Shown piece after piece: positions 10,963 to 25,900 of a DNA stretch of 64,000 bases (within the stretch, counting starts at the first letter, position 1; each line of letters opens with the position of its first letter). A program made the translations under genes and the position numbers. The stretch lies in contig NMRA01000031.1 in NCBI GenBank assembly GCA_002633005.1, forward strand, positions 1,234,750 to 1,298,749, written 5' to 3'. Below the pieces are notes generated by a model. That model was not told the DNA's origin. It ran no database searches and saw nothing but the letters and a program-made list of their open reading frames with translations. The stretch comes from Phoronis australis (Eukaryota; Phoronida; Phoronidae).

Positions 10963-13900
10963 CTGTAGAAAAACAGTCATGTTAATTAAGAAATAGTAAA
11001 CTAACCTAAAAACTCAAATAATGACTTACAAACATTTTATAGCAAAGAATATATCTCCAGAGACCTGCAGCTTTACTAAACCAGAATAACTTCTATGTTG
11101 AAATAAACTTGCAATAGAGTCCTTTCATATTGATTCGTGGACGAGGCCAAATCACCCAAAAAGCGCGCGAGTCTGTGAAAGATGCAAACCAAACTTTTAT
11201 TAATTAAAACTTTTCCGTTTATTGTAGTTGTTTGTAGCTTAGGTAGAATGTAAACCTTTTCGGATTTTTTTAAAAGTGAAATTATTGTATGAAGTGATAA
11301 CTCTATTTTTCATATTTTTCATTACTACTCCTGACACTTCCTTAAGTGTGGTTTTATGTTCCAAATGTGCGAGTCATTCGAGATGACTTCAACTTCAGTA
11401 CGATGCAGATCTAGATCTAGATCAGCCATTTTTAGGCCTTTCAATTTTCAACGAATTTGACAATTTAAAACAGCTAGTCTTCTTTAGCGCTAAGATAGAT
11501 GTAAAAAAATGCTTATTTTCATAATTTATGGAAGCGGGGACATGCTTCTTAGGTCTTTATTAACTATAAAACAACATTTTTCCGTAAATAAATTGTATAA
11601 AAACAGATTTTGATTGCCGGTATTAGTCCGTTGTTTGAGAGAAAACCAATTTTTTTGACCAAGAGTAGAATCCCAGTATTAAATTTTGTCTAACGTACGA
11701 TACCCTGGTTTGCATCACTTACAAACATTTTGTAACCAAAATGTTACGGGGTCCTGTGACTGCAAGCCAGTTCCAGCTACATTGCCTGAGTGAAATGCTG
11801 TAGTTGATGATCTGACCAGTCTACAAAATCCACGCACATTTCCAGGTTGACATCTGCACCCAGACACACAATAAAAACCGTGTCCACCCATCCATTAGTC
11901 TAGGGAATTATATAGATATTCCTTCATACAAGCAGGTGCTCTCACCCGACTACATAGAACCAAAGCAAACAATTTCCCTTCAGTCGCATTCACAATGACT
12001 TGGGCACTCATGCAGACTCTTTGTGCTTCTGGGCAAGCCTACTAGGAATGTGAAAGGACTCTCTTAGAATTGGCTTCCAATTTCCACTTTTAAATTAAAA
12101 TTTCTTGCCATCTATGCCTTAGATCAGTACCAAAATGAAGTGTTATTTTGCAAGTCGAGTGCTTGTATGGCATGTTTTTGCTTAGAGATGCCAAATGTTA
12201 CAAGACCTCAGAGTTGGAAGTAAAATAAACAATAGTTTTTGTTTATAGCCACACACAAGTTAATGTACTTTTGAGGCACTTGTAAAACTGGGCGCAAAAC
12301 CCAGATTTTATTTGCTCCTATGACTCACTTGGCATTGACCACAATAGGGTCATCAGATTTGGCCCAGCGCCTGTCATCAGGGTCCATTCCACAGTACGTC
12401 ACAGCATTCACAGCGTAATGTCGACGGAAGAACAACCTACACAGCATAACAGACAGTAAGATGCGCATCTCAGCCCACACATAAGTGGAGGGTGTTCTGC
12501 GACAGGTATCTCAACCTTGGGATTGTTTTCTAGACTCTCACCCCTAGGAACATTATCAACATGGGAGCCCACTATAACATTCATCTTCTTAAATACTATG
12601 CTCAAGGGCATACTTAGTAACAGCTGGACACTAAATGTTTTTAGCCTGTAAGCAGCACACCCCGGTGTCGTCTCACGGTAACATATAGTTCACAGAAGAG
12701 CAAGAAAGCCTAGCAGTTTAAAAAGTTGCTATGAACAAGCTGGCATGTCACTTCTAGGGGTCCAAGATCTTGAGACAGACTTTTGTGGAATCGAGTTTAT
12801 GAAGTCACTTCACTCATTCAAAATCATTAAATTTGAAAAAATTCAAACATCAATTTAACTTATTTGACAATCAACACAGCATGCAGCAGTCTTTCATCAC
12901 TTTAATTCTAATTTAGACCACTGTACGTTATAAAATTAATCTCAAACTGTTCCAAAGACAAATTAAAGCAGATTTTTGGGATTGGAAAGAACTGATAATG
13001 CGTTATTGGTTGAGACCAGGCTCTACAGTTTGGCTTGTCACAGTGTGTCGTTTTATACGCCAAGGTTGGTCTTAAGTCAAGCCAAACCCAGAAACTACTT
13101 AATGTCTTTGTTAAAAACAAGTTGAGATCAGCTTTAACGAAGTAAGAGGAATAAATCATATGTCATCATCTTTGACAGAACACAGGTTGACAGAACATAG
13201 GTTGATAGAACACAGGTTGACAGGACACAGGTTGATAGGGCACAGGTTGATAGAACAAAGGTTGATAGGACACAAGTTGACAGAACACAGGTTGACAGAA
13301 CACAGGTTGACAGAACACAGGCTGACAGAACACAGGTTGATAGAACACAGGTTGACAGAACACAGATTGACAGGACACAGGTTGATAGGACACAGGTTGA
13401 CAGGACACAGGTTGACAGAACACAGGTTGATAGAACACAGGTTGATAGCTGCTTTAAATTATGATCGACTTACTAAAAGTGTACAAGGAACTGATGTCTG
13501 ATTCGTCAGACATTAAAGCCTATCTCAGTACTCGAAACTGATGTCTGATTGGCCGAAATTAAAAAAGTATATCTCAGTACTGGGAAATGATGTCCGATAA
13601 GTCAACATTAAAGTTTATTTTAGTACTAGAAACTGATGTTTGATTGGCTGACATTAAAGTCTATCTCAGTACTGGGAAATGATGTCCAATTGGTCGACAT
13701 TACAGTCTATCACAGTACTAGAAACTGATGCCCGATTGGACAACATTAAAGTCTATTTCAGAACTAGAAACTGATGTCCGATTGGTCGACATTAAAGTCT
13801 ATCTCAGTACTGGGGAACACACACACACACATGAATGCTAAACATTACAACAGATGTTTTAATAACAAGTGACTTCATCTTCAAGACAAGCTTCATAGTT

Positions 13901-16900
13901 GACTCAGTATCACTTACCGGCGGTTATTGTCAGTTAAAGTAATGCCTTGTGACGAAACTTTGAAGTGTACTACTGTGGACTTGGGTGGTGGCTCTGTATT
14001 GAATGTCTGACGAACTGCCTTAGCAATAGCCTGAGGACCAGTCAGGGATTCAGTGTCCACAGAGTTGATGAACAGTACGTTGCAAGCTAGAACAAATAAC
14101 AACTAGAGAAATACTGAAATGATATTTATGGATATTCTTAACAAAGTCAAACAAGGAAGACTATGAAGCTGTACATTGGTATAAACAGTTCAATTTAACA
14201 GCTAGCAATGGATTTTGCTGAAAATTTGCCTAGGTTGGAGATGGACTAAGACAAAACAGATATGACTTTGGTGATGATCGCAAGGAATAAGTGACTGAAC
14301 AAATGCAAAACAATGATATTACACTACAATAACAAACACATGGGGACAATATTGCAGAATAGGATTTTCATTAAACAAATGAATATGACGGTTAAATGTT
14401 TTTCCAAGTCTGTAAATGGTCCAGACTGAAGACTAGATCATGGCAAAAATTTCAATCCAAGACGAACATAATTGCTCATATATTGCTGTTTTTCCATTTT
14501 AGAAACCTAAGTACAGTGCTCCAAAATTCTGCTTAAGTTGAATGACGACAACAGCGAGAGCAAAACAATGTAACGAGAATATTCATTGTAACCAGGCGCC
14601 TAGAAACAAGAATATTTATAGTAAGCAGGTGCCTAGTAACAAGACAGTGATTGTGTGCAAATCTAGGTGGCTTTACCTGCCCCCTGGTGGAGTAGCTGAG
14701 CAGCTGAACTTGGCATCTCTGTGGTGAACTTGCTACCTTCCCGCACCATCCCGTCTGCTACATCTTGAAGAGCAGACGACAATTTAACAAACAACTGACA
14801 CAGCCACATGGATAACAATTGAGAATGCCTTTACATATCAGAGACTAAAGCCTGAATTTAATAAATAAATAAATTAACTAGGATGAATATTTAATTGCCA
14901 CAGTCACTTTTTAAGAGAATATAAAATTTGATTCAGGAACACCTTTTTAATATGGAATGTTCATTTTCACTTCTTAATTACCCTTTCTTTACAAAGTTGT
15001 CTCTATTAATACGTTGAACTGAAATTTGTTTTGAAATTCCTTAAGTTAAACTATCAAAGAATAGCTTAGACTCCCTCGGCAATGACTTATATCATGGCTC
15101 TCAGACAAAGACTGCCTCAATGATAAGAACAGTTTACAATAAGCTTTAGGTTTGCTTGAGGAAAACCAACATTAACACACAAAGCAAAAGCACTGAAAAC
15201 GTGAAAGAGAGAAAAATGACCATGAACTGATAAAAACAGTTGTACAGATAACAGATCACCATACTAGTAACAGAGTCATGTCACATTACTTACAAAGGTC
15301 TTATCACTGTTTGAACGTATCCTCCAAGACACAACGCAAATTGTCAGTTACATGAATTGATGACAAGAATGACCACATAGTTATGACCATACGGCAACAT
15401 TACAAGGGTACAAATAGCAGGAAGCAAGTAACAGTGAGATGGCGCTAGTTGTATCCTTCTACCAAGGCAAGTGCTTGAACAGCTTAATTACAAAAGCTTC
15501 ACCGACACTGTGAAACGTGTCAAGTGACATGTTACAGGCGTATGTTATAATCACACAAAAAGCGCCCAATGTACCTGTCCAGGGTGGGCTTGATTGAGCA
15601 ACCACTGCTTCGACTACAAAATCACCAGAAACAAGTTTATCCAGTGTACCAGTAACTTGGCTAGTTCTCAAATAGTGCACTCATCAAAGAGGAGTGTTTA
15701 ACGATATAGCACTATTTGTGATGCCAGCATCTGCACTGACCCAGACTCCTTGAGTCAAGCAAGGTAAGGAACTGATCAAAGTTTTCCTTAAAAGGGCTAT
15801 AAACCCACTATTGTCAAAAATAACTTGACTTAAGTCACTTAGAGTTATGATTTAGTCACTTAGTGTTACGAAACTGGCCTCAACTTGTTGCTTACTCAGA
15901 TGAGAAGAGATTTCTGAGCGTATGACAAACTGACAGTTCATTTTCGATTGAGATTATGCTCGGTTCATAAAATGACAGTTCGCGCCAAGCAATGACGTTG
16001 AATTAATCCGATTAACGATTAAGTTAAACAGTTTCATAACGATAAATGACATAAATCATATCTTACTTTATTGACAGAAAGCAGGTTACAGGACCTTCAA
16101 AACACTAACAAAACTCGTGTGGTGAATGATTGGACCAAAGATGTTATTCATATTTGGTCCCACTGTACCAGAACAGAATGTGAGCACAAGTATCACCTCA
16201 CCTGTTTCAGGTAAGACCAGTCTACATGGCAGGGCCAGGGGTGTGATGGAGTGTTGATAGACCAAGGCAGCCAGGCTACCTGTAATACAATTAGAACACA
16301 AGCGTTAATAACAGAGTGGCACATGTTCATTTTAATGCAGGTAAACTTTTACTATTGCACAATGAATTGTAATGCTGATATTAAAAATACATGCAGGGTC
16401 AGATGTGACATATCGTTTTCTTCTTGTCTCTCTATGCTTAAAAATGTTTAGTGGTCTTTGAAACAATTAAGGCAATCTTACAACGTGTTTACATCCTCTA
16501 CAAAGCGGAGCGCTGAATTCAGGATGTGGCTATCGAAGTGGCTATGTGTCAGGCTAATTGTATTAACAAGACCAATTACCAGTGGAAGAAGTGTACCCTC
16601 GTAGATAAGTCATTCAAAAAATTGCAGAATGTGTACAATTTAGTGAACAGGTTATGAAGAATTCAAATCTTCTCCCAATGTACTGAACCACAGTTACAAT
16701 CTTTTAGACCTTTTGATAATCACTTTGTTCTAATTAGGTCAATATCTTCAGTGCTTCTTATAGAGGTCACTTAATCAATCTGGTCTGACTACTCAGACTG
16801 GGGTCAAGGTTGGGGTTGATCAACAGTGACAGATCCCTTTAAGGTTATGCTGTAATCAACTCTAACATTTCAAAATACAACACATGTCAATCCACCAAGT

Positions 16901-19900
16901 ACATGTTTCTAAAAAGTGCTAAAGGAGAAGCTGATGGGAACAAAAGATTACCCGTGTTTTCCATGGAATTCAAAAAAATGAATTTAAAAAAGACTTTAAA
17001 GATATGTTCATGACAGCGGGTTGCCACTAACTACAAACGAGTTACAAATAAACCTATACAAAGGGAGTGAAAACAAATGTCCAATATTCCCCATAAAAGT
17101 GTCGTACTAGCATTATACAAAAAGAATTTTACTCTTGTAAGCCAGGTTGACAAAACAACACAACTTACATTTTTGTTGCCTTATAACATTAAAACTAAAC
17201 CTGCGACACTCAAATTACATATTTGTTGCCTTATAACATTAAAACTAAACCTGCGACACTCAAATTACATATTTGTTGCCTTATAACATTAAAACTAAAC
17301 CTGCGACACTCAAATTACATATTTGTTGCCTTATAACATTAAAACTAAACCTGCGACACTCAAATTACATTTTTGTTACCTTATAACATTAAAACTAAAC
17401 TTGTGACATTCAAATTACGTGTTTTTAGCATTTTAGCGAAGTAAATCTAATATTTTTCTGAATCTCATTCTCTGAAGATACACACAGCATTGTATTTTAC
17501 AAACTGAGAAATGATGAGGTCTGCGTCTCTGATACGTGCCCTTGGGGCAGAGTGTGAGTGCATATGAGACAATTAAAAACATGGGTATGGTAAGGGAAAT
17601 GCTACCATGATCATGGTAATGCACACACAGAGCTGTTTTAACAATAGATTGAAATGTTCTTTTTTCAAAGAATCACAAAAATGATAATTTTCTAGTACGA
17701 ATGTTCCGGTGTATCCTTAAAGACATTAGCGATGATAACACTCAGTATGGCTACGACCAGTTTCACAGGAAGGCCTTCATTCAGTCACGGAACAGTTATA
17801 ATGAATTGAACGCTGACAAATTGACTTACCAAACACTGGTTCATTACTACAGCCCTTGAGACGGACACCTTTAGGAGTTGGCTCAATCAAGAAATGACGA
17901 ACTAGTTCAGCTGACAAGTCACCTGAAATAATTACATAATGTGCATTGTAATTCTTTGTATGAATGCACAGGACATAAACATAAATTAAGTTACTTGAAA
18001 ATCAGTAGGTGGGTGTTGAACCAGGTTTAACAGAACGCAGGAATTTAAAAAGGCAATATTTGGAAATTGAGGAATAGGTTATTAATATAGAAAACAGTGG
18101 ATGATAACCTCAAAAGTAACAACATTATGTAGAGAAAAATACAACAAATTATGAGAGATTGAATAAAAACTTTTTCCTCCAATGTATTTTGTTGACTTTT
18201 GAAAAGAACAGAATTTGCCAAATTTCGGAAAAATGTTGTATATCCACGCAATTTGTCCAAACAAACATTGACCATTTTACGATTCATCTTGCCCACGACA
18301 ATATTTACAGAAAGGGGGAGACATGACATTTGCAGTGGATTGTGAACAGTTGTTCATTCCAAGCTGACAGAAGCCTTGGAATGAACAATAAGGGGTGTGA
18401 ATGTCAGACACCCCACAAATTCCAACTCAGGCAGGCGGATACATCAGAATTTACTGTGTGTAAAAAGGTCAATGCATAAGGGCAATAATCCATGAAATGT
18501 GAGTACTCAGCATATATCCAATAATCCGTCATCCCAGCCAAGAATATGGGGCTCTAAAAGGGTACAAGCACTAACGACAGTGGAGATACCTACCTCCTTT
18601 ACTTTGCACATTGGGCGGTAGCTGGGCCACTTTCACGGCCAATCCAAAAGCACCAGGGAATGAGCTACTGTCGCGCACAATGAAAGTGCCTGGTGCCTTG
18701 TCTTTCAACATGTTAATGGCTGTAACAACAACATGGCTGACATGACTGACAAAAGTCTCAAATGTGTCACTACTTTGATTGCAGTCCCCTTCAATGGTCA
18801 CATTAGATACTGGACATATGAGTTTACTTATGAAGAAACCCTTTTATCCTAAATCAAAGGAACAAACAGAGTGGTAGTTTGATAATGTAAATTTTTGCTC
18901 TTCAAGATGGCAGCACAAACAGCAGTTTACATTATAATGAAAACCGAACACAAGTAGTTCTTGTTTATTCCAGTTGTGTTCACACAGTCACTTTGACCCA
19001 TAAGTTGATCTGGAACATCCACCACTGACTCTCAAAGTGCAGCAAACTGATTTCAAGTTGTACAGCACAGCAGTGTCAATATGATCAGAAAAAAACTTGT
19101 GTTTACACCAACTAGAACTTGCACTAGAACAACTTGCATCTGATATAGTTTCTTAACAGCAGCTGGTGTCAACGAATTCAGACCCCTCCTTTTAAAATCT
19201 CAATACACCAACAGTAGAACTTATTCACTTGTCCACCATATTGCACCCTAAACTGGTGAGATTTTACTGTGACTAACTGAATGCATGCATTAGGAGACTA
19301 CTAGCGCCACCTGGTGTATCTCATATCACTCATTAGTGAAATGTGAACAAGGTACAAAATGTGGTTGGAAACTTACTGTCGTCTCTGGAGATGTTAGGCT
19401 TGTACCAATACTTAGAGTTATCCTTGACAAACTTGGGTGTATGATGAAGTGTCTCCATACCATCTGCAACAACACCAAGAGTGAATTTGAGTATCTGTAA
19501 ATATCCTTTATTCTAGAATCCATAGATACCTAACTACCTGAAACACAAGGCATTCTGTTCTTGTACACTTCACAGGGGTATGTGCATGCATGCATGTGTC
19601 ACAAAACAAGAACAACTTTTTCAAATTGTTTTCTTCCACTGGTTGTGAATTTCTCACAAAAAGATCACAGACTTGTCACATTCCATTAGAACTAATACTT
19701 ATATCACCGACAAAACAACTTAACAAAATTTTTAATTAGAAACACCTGGACGGATATCGGGCTTGATGAGAAGCCCCCCCCCACTTACAGTCCCTACTTA
19801 CATATGTACCCACAAAAGCAGACTCGCAGGTGAAAACTTACCTGACGCACCAGTAAGACTTACCTGAAGAGGAGAAGCTACCATGCCTCATCGTTCCCCA

Positions 19901-22900
19901 CACAGGTGACGTCTGACCGTGCATCATCGGAGGACTGGACAACATGCCAGGACTGAAATAACGAGACATACAGTGAAATATAGTCATAAGATTAACAGCA
20001 CAAGTCAAGCAGACGACACTGGATAGCAGACGTCTATGAATTTAGCCAAATACCTACAAAATGAAAGATTTTAACTCAGTAGAAGTATATATTTTCTGAA
20101 AGTATAAAGCCTGCAAAATTTGATTCTTGGCATTTTACCAATCTACCACTAACTGGGTAACATGACCATGTTTGTTTAGTAAAATTTAGCAAAAAAAGAT
20201 ATATTGTTCATAGCAAAACAATGATATCAATAACATGATCAAACTTTATTTGCTATAAATGTTCAAGATGAGATCTCGAAAACACTTATTCTAAAATATC
20301 ATTTCCTTCATTTTATACAACAATTTTTATGAAATTCATTAAAGTCCCAATTTTGGATAGCACCTCACCCAAAAGTGGAACATTTTAANTCGATAGAAAT
20401 AGATGTGAGGACCAGTGTATGTCTCAATCCATGTTTTCTCATGGTGACCTAAAAACATGCCAGCTAGTATGGGAGCCAAAGGTGAACCCATTGCTATACC
20501 ATCAATTTGGTTAAAAACCTCCCCATTAAATACAAAATGACACCGAAACATGTCAAGTTTTAAATCCGTTGTTGTTTTCGTGAACATATGCTGTTACTTG
20601 CTATCATGGAGAAATTCATTAAAGTCCCAATTTTGGATAGCACCTCACCCAAAAGTGGAACATTTTAAAAACAATTCCTAATATAGTTTTTGTGAACATT
20701 GCTTACAGCACAGAATCTGAAAATTTGGTATAAATCCAATCAGCCATTTCTGAGACATGATGTTGCGAAGTTTGCCAAGTTTGGAATTTTTCTAGGGTCT
20801 AACACGAACACATCAGCGCAAGTACTCGTATAGTTGGTTATTCACAATATGCGACAACGTCTTTCCAGATATTATTGAGCTTTTCAAGTGATCCATAAAA
20901 CTCATACAAACACAACCATGAGCAGAGATTTATCGGAAGATTTCAGTCAAATTTTGACTTCCCATCAGCAACTAACTGTAGAATACATATTAGAAACTGA
21001 CATAAGGTGAAAATTACGACGTGCTGAAGACATAAGTCATCCTCATCCACTGGATGAATGATAAATCTCGACAAAGAAAAAGGAACTGCCGTGCAAACAC
21101 CGTAAATACAAACAAGAGAGACTGCTCCTTCAATACCTGCTAGCAGACGATGGACTGGGCTGCATTCCACCTGCGGTCATGTGACCTGTGTCCACATGAA
21201 GCATGTTGGTCTGGTGTCCACCATGGCCACCCATGGTTCCATTCTGTCGGTCCATCTGCTGGCCTTGGTATTGTCTGCTGCTAGTGTGGTGTTCCTGGTG
21301 CATTTGTTGGAAATGGACTGGCTGCTGGTGTTGCTGCTGCTGCTGTTGTTGGTAGCTGTATTGGTGTTGCTGTGTGAACTGTTGTGGCTGCTGATGCATC
21401 TCACTCTGAACAAACTGCGGCTGTTGTTGATACCCACTGCTGGTCTGGAGAGTGTTGAACTGCGGCTGTTGTTGAAACCCGCTGCTACTTTGAAGAGTGT
21501 TGAACTGTGGCTTTTGTTGATAGCTACTATTCGTCTGCATGGTATTGAACTGCTGATGTTCACTATCAGGGACAGGAAACAACAGATAAACCGAAGCCAC
21601 CTACGGGCCTGAGGCTTCACAACAAGAGTTTGGATCACTATAAGAAGACTACATTATTCTTCAAACAAAAACAAGACAAGTTGAGTACATAATAGCTAAA
21701 AAATGTGACTCGGTTCCAACTCATATTAATTACCATGCATATACAATGTGACTTTTGCTTACTAACCAAATTTCTGAGCTAAGCAGAATCAGTTCTACGA
21801 AAAATATAGATGAGGAATGGTAGCCTTTTTTTATCATTTGTTTAGCAAACAATATTCTCAATTCCGCAAGCGGTGTGATATCTCAATCATATTCTCATTT
21901 TTGTTCTTTCTTCGCTGTTATTTTTGCCTGGCTGCCATCTATGTTTTCACAATAGGATTGCCAAAGCTGGATAAACTACTATGAAATTCATGAACCTTTC
22001 TGAAAATTACTGTTTTGAACAAGAAATAACCACTTCAAGTGGGACAGACAACTTACATTTTACTATGCTGCTGTTGCTGTAGCTGCTGCTGTTGTTGCAA
22101 TTGCTGCTGCTGTTGCAGCTGCTGTTGTTGCAGCTGCTGCTGCTGCAGTGCAGGGTTGAAGCCCTGTAGTCCTTCCGGTTGTCCGTCCTGGTACTGAAAC
22201 TGTTCAACTCTGCGTACCTCCGACTTGGTCACCACCTGACCATCTCCTGCAGGGAGAACACATGACCACTTGATGAGGGTCACAACATTCCCACCTACAG
22301 GTGTGGTACACTACTTATTGGGTATACCGGGATGGGCTCCTGAAGGGGGGGGGCACCTTATCAATGAAAACCATCAGCTGAAGTCCATTCCTTGCTTAAT
22401 AAAAGCCCAATGGTAAGTTTGAAATTTCATACGAACTCTTAACGAAAGAAATGAGGGATCAGCTGATGAGAAATTTGAGATAAGGTAAATGTTTTCCTGT
22501 GGCATGCTCCCTGTAAACTGGAGTCAGGTTCTGCTCTCCTGGTAACCATGGCCACAGTCATACTCGACTAGCCCCAGTTATGAAGCTTTGTACCAGTCCA
22601 GCCATGCCAATTACAAACTGCTGATGGCTTCAAATATACACAAAGGTCCAGCAAAGCATTTGACGGGAAACCACATTCTAAGCAAAGTACACAACGTTTA
22701 AATGAATGATCCAAGTTAGTAAGTACCAAACCAAACAAGGAAATCTAGGCAGCAAAATAGCTATAATGACAAAGGAAGGGTTTAAAATGAACAGTGACAG
22801 AAACATAGGCACTTGGTCCAAACTGTGCATCATGCTTTATGCATTCAAAACAAAATTCTCAAACTTCAAAGCTGGCATGGCGAGATTTTTAAGTATATTT

Positions 22901-25900
22901 GGCCACGGTGCTTTTAGTCGAAATATGAAACAACCAACCAAAACTCTTATGTTTTACGTATTTGGGGTAACCAGTAGTCATTACATGCAAGCTTCACGAC
23001 TAACTGAAAACCTGACCCACAAAAAAATCCACCACACCACACAGACTGAAGTGACCTGTATCAGTAGGGCACAGAGTCAAGTCAACAGGGCTCATACCCC
23101 CTTAAAATAGAAATCTAACCATATGTCAAAATTGTCATTTTTGATAACAGATCTGTACATCTTCACACAAAATAGATTTTCTTGACGGTGTGATAGATAA
23201 TCAAACTTAAACTGACATAATCAGGATTCAGTATATCCTAAAGCTTGGGAAATGACCAATACACTGGAAAATATTGCGCGAGCACAAACACAGCATGAGG
23301 CACAGCCATGCGACTAAGGCACATACAGTGAGCGGATCAGTGAAGATAACGATAAATGCAAGCTACCTTGAGTAGTCCAGCTAGTGTTGTGACCCGTCAC
23401 ACTACCGCCGTGAGAGTTAGTTTGGGCTGCGGTGTAACCAGGGCTACTGCTAGCATTCACACCAAAGTTCATCTCGTCCATCTTATACTTCTGCAATGCG
23501 GTTGGTCTTTCCAGAGTGGCTGTTGCAGACCCGTGTCTCACTTGAGTGCCTGTGTTGAATGTATTGTGCCTGCTCGCACTGGATTGATTGGTCAGTTCAT
23601 AACTTGTCACCTGTGCACTACTGGACTGTCCGTACGCCTTGTTACCATGACTAAATGTATTGAACCCAGCTGTACCCTGTGAAGCGTTTGACTGACCGCT
23701 TAGGTCATGACTTGTTTGCTGTCCACTAGCGGACTGCCCATAGACCTGATGACCACGGTTGTATGTGTTAAGGCCAGCTCCACCCTGTGACATAGCAGAC
23801 TGACCACTCCGCTCATAACTTGTCTGTTGTGCAGTGGTGGACTGCCCGTATGTTTGGTTGGCATGGCTGAATGTATTAAATCCAGATGTAGCCAAGGACA
23901 TATCACTGGCCACACTAAGTTGAGATGGACTATGCCGGCCAGTCGTGAACTGTCCTTGTCCAGAGTGTCCAGAGTGACCAGAGGAGTGGCTAGACTGACC
24001 AGACATCATGGTCATGGTGTTGGCACCAGAGTTTGTCACATAATCCATACGAGGAGTTGTGTGCAACGCTTGTTGATAAGATGCCCCTGTCGGAATCACC
24101 GGAGGCTTGGCTGCCTGTCCGTTCTGGTGCAGGGAGGCCTGCACAGTGGTGCTGTTCATGCTATGCGTGAACTGTGATTGGCTGTCCGTGTTGGCCAGGC
24201 CTGTTGTGAACACTGAATCGGCGTGAGAACCAATGGAAGAAGCGTTACTGTTTAGTCTACCTCGCCAGCTGCCAGCTAAGTAAGCAGAAAACAAGACATG
24301 CTAGGCACAAGCAGCACCAGTCACCGGGTGAGGACAACATTGGGACTACCTCAGCCAAAGATGAGACATCTACAGGGACACAAGATGTGTGTCATTCGGC
24401 AACAGGAATGTGTCTTTTTGGAAACAGAGACATGTCACTGATAGTAGGGACTTGTCACCAAATAACAGGGACCTGTTAAATGATATGATTGACATAGCAC
24501 CCGATAATGGGGACATATCATTCGATGTTATGGACAATCCACATTTTATCAATATCAAGGACACATCCCGTGATATCACAGTTATGTAATATGACAACAC
24601 GGACATGTCCCTTCATGTCAGGGATGTGCATTCTTACAATACAGACATGTCATCCAGAATCAGGGACATGTCTCTGATATCAGGAATGAGTGGGGGCTCT
24701 TCCACCTGTCCAGTTGTCATGGCATTTAATGCAAAGCAACAACACATTCATCAACTATTTTGCATAAATAACATTAACAACAAAAACATGTAATATTACA
24801 ACACTAGCAACAGAGACTCCACAGTAACTCAGAACTATGTGAAAATAGTCTTCAACCCACGCCAGACAACATGACTATCATTTTTGTCATTCTAAATAAT
24901 GATACCTCTGATAAGCTCTATCTATACTTTCTGATGTTTTGTTGATGACTTTGTAAACACTATTATCAAGAAATCCTACAGGGCTATAAAGAGACCAGTT
25001 TCACAAAAAAAACAGGATCTGTTCCTTAATGCCACAACTAAGAGGGGACAGCTTCAACTAATAACATCAAGCAGACAGTACAGGGGTGTCACAAAACAGA
25101 CGACAAACATCAACAAAAATGGGAAAGGGATAGGTTACCAAGACGAAAAGATCAACATTTGTGCTTATCATTGAACACCAGTTTGGGATTTCGAACCTCA
25201 TGTTGTATGAGGGAGTTGAACACTTAGAACATATGCTGACACAAAATTAAAAACTATACGATTACTAAAATAGTCATATGTGCCATTTCATGGGCACCTT
25301 GTCTAATTAAGTATAACGAAACAAGGCCACAAAAAGAAAGAAAATCAAAATCTTTAAGTTTCAATAGTGGTAATTAGGGAATGGTGCCTAGTGAGGCCAG
25401 GGTAATAAGCACACCTGATAAGACAAGGTCATAGTTTCTAGCTGACCAGTTGGCGGCAGAGAACATGAAGAAAAATCTGATGTGAAGTTACGCTACAGTA
25501 TGTCTGGCAACAAAATTCAGCATCATAAAACGAATGATGGCAGTTTGGCATATAGAGCTCTAGAAATGTTTTGATCTAAAAGTAATACGACAATCAGTCA
25601 AGATTTAGGTTGATCAAAATGTGGTTACATACCTTGGTTGATATATGGAGTCACGGGGCTGACAGGGAAAGGGGGTGTGGCTGTAAGAAAGGACTGATTG
25701 ACAGGTGACATAATAACACACAAAACTGTAGACAGGCAAATGAATATAACTTAAATAGAAATCAAACAATCAAAACAGAAAACGCTTCTAACTAATGTCA
25801 ACAAACTTCAGTGTTGGGCAACAGTGTTGGAGAAGTGAAAAACGGACACCACGTCACTGTCCCTAATAGACAATAAGGTAATCACAGGTAATTACAGGTA

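Noticed and set aside
13160..13501. 113-residue + ORF and 90-residue - ORF
   Set aside because: Both are products of a 15-bp minisatellite, whose period keeps any frame open.
17181..17430. Regular 50-bp repeats resembling a CRISPR array
   Set aside because: There are no unique spacers, the whole unit repeats, and the DNA is eukaryotic.
21181..21612. 143-residue + strand ORF rich in Leu and Val
   Set aside because: It is antisense to the Gln-rich tensin exon 20; CAG/CAA codons read as CTG/TTG on the other strand.
22706..23110. 134-residue + strand ORF
   Set aside because: It lies in a tensin intron with no recognisable similarity, no splice partners and a lysine/asparagine-rich make-up expected of AT-rich DNA.
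24370..24793. ORFs on both strands around 24.4-24.8 kb
   Set aside because: They follow a degenerate GGACATGTC repeat and lack splice sites in phase with tensin.
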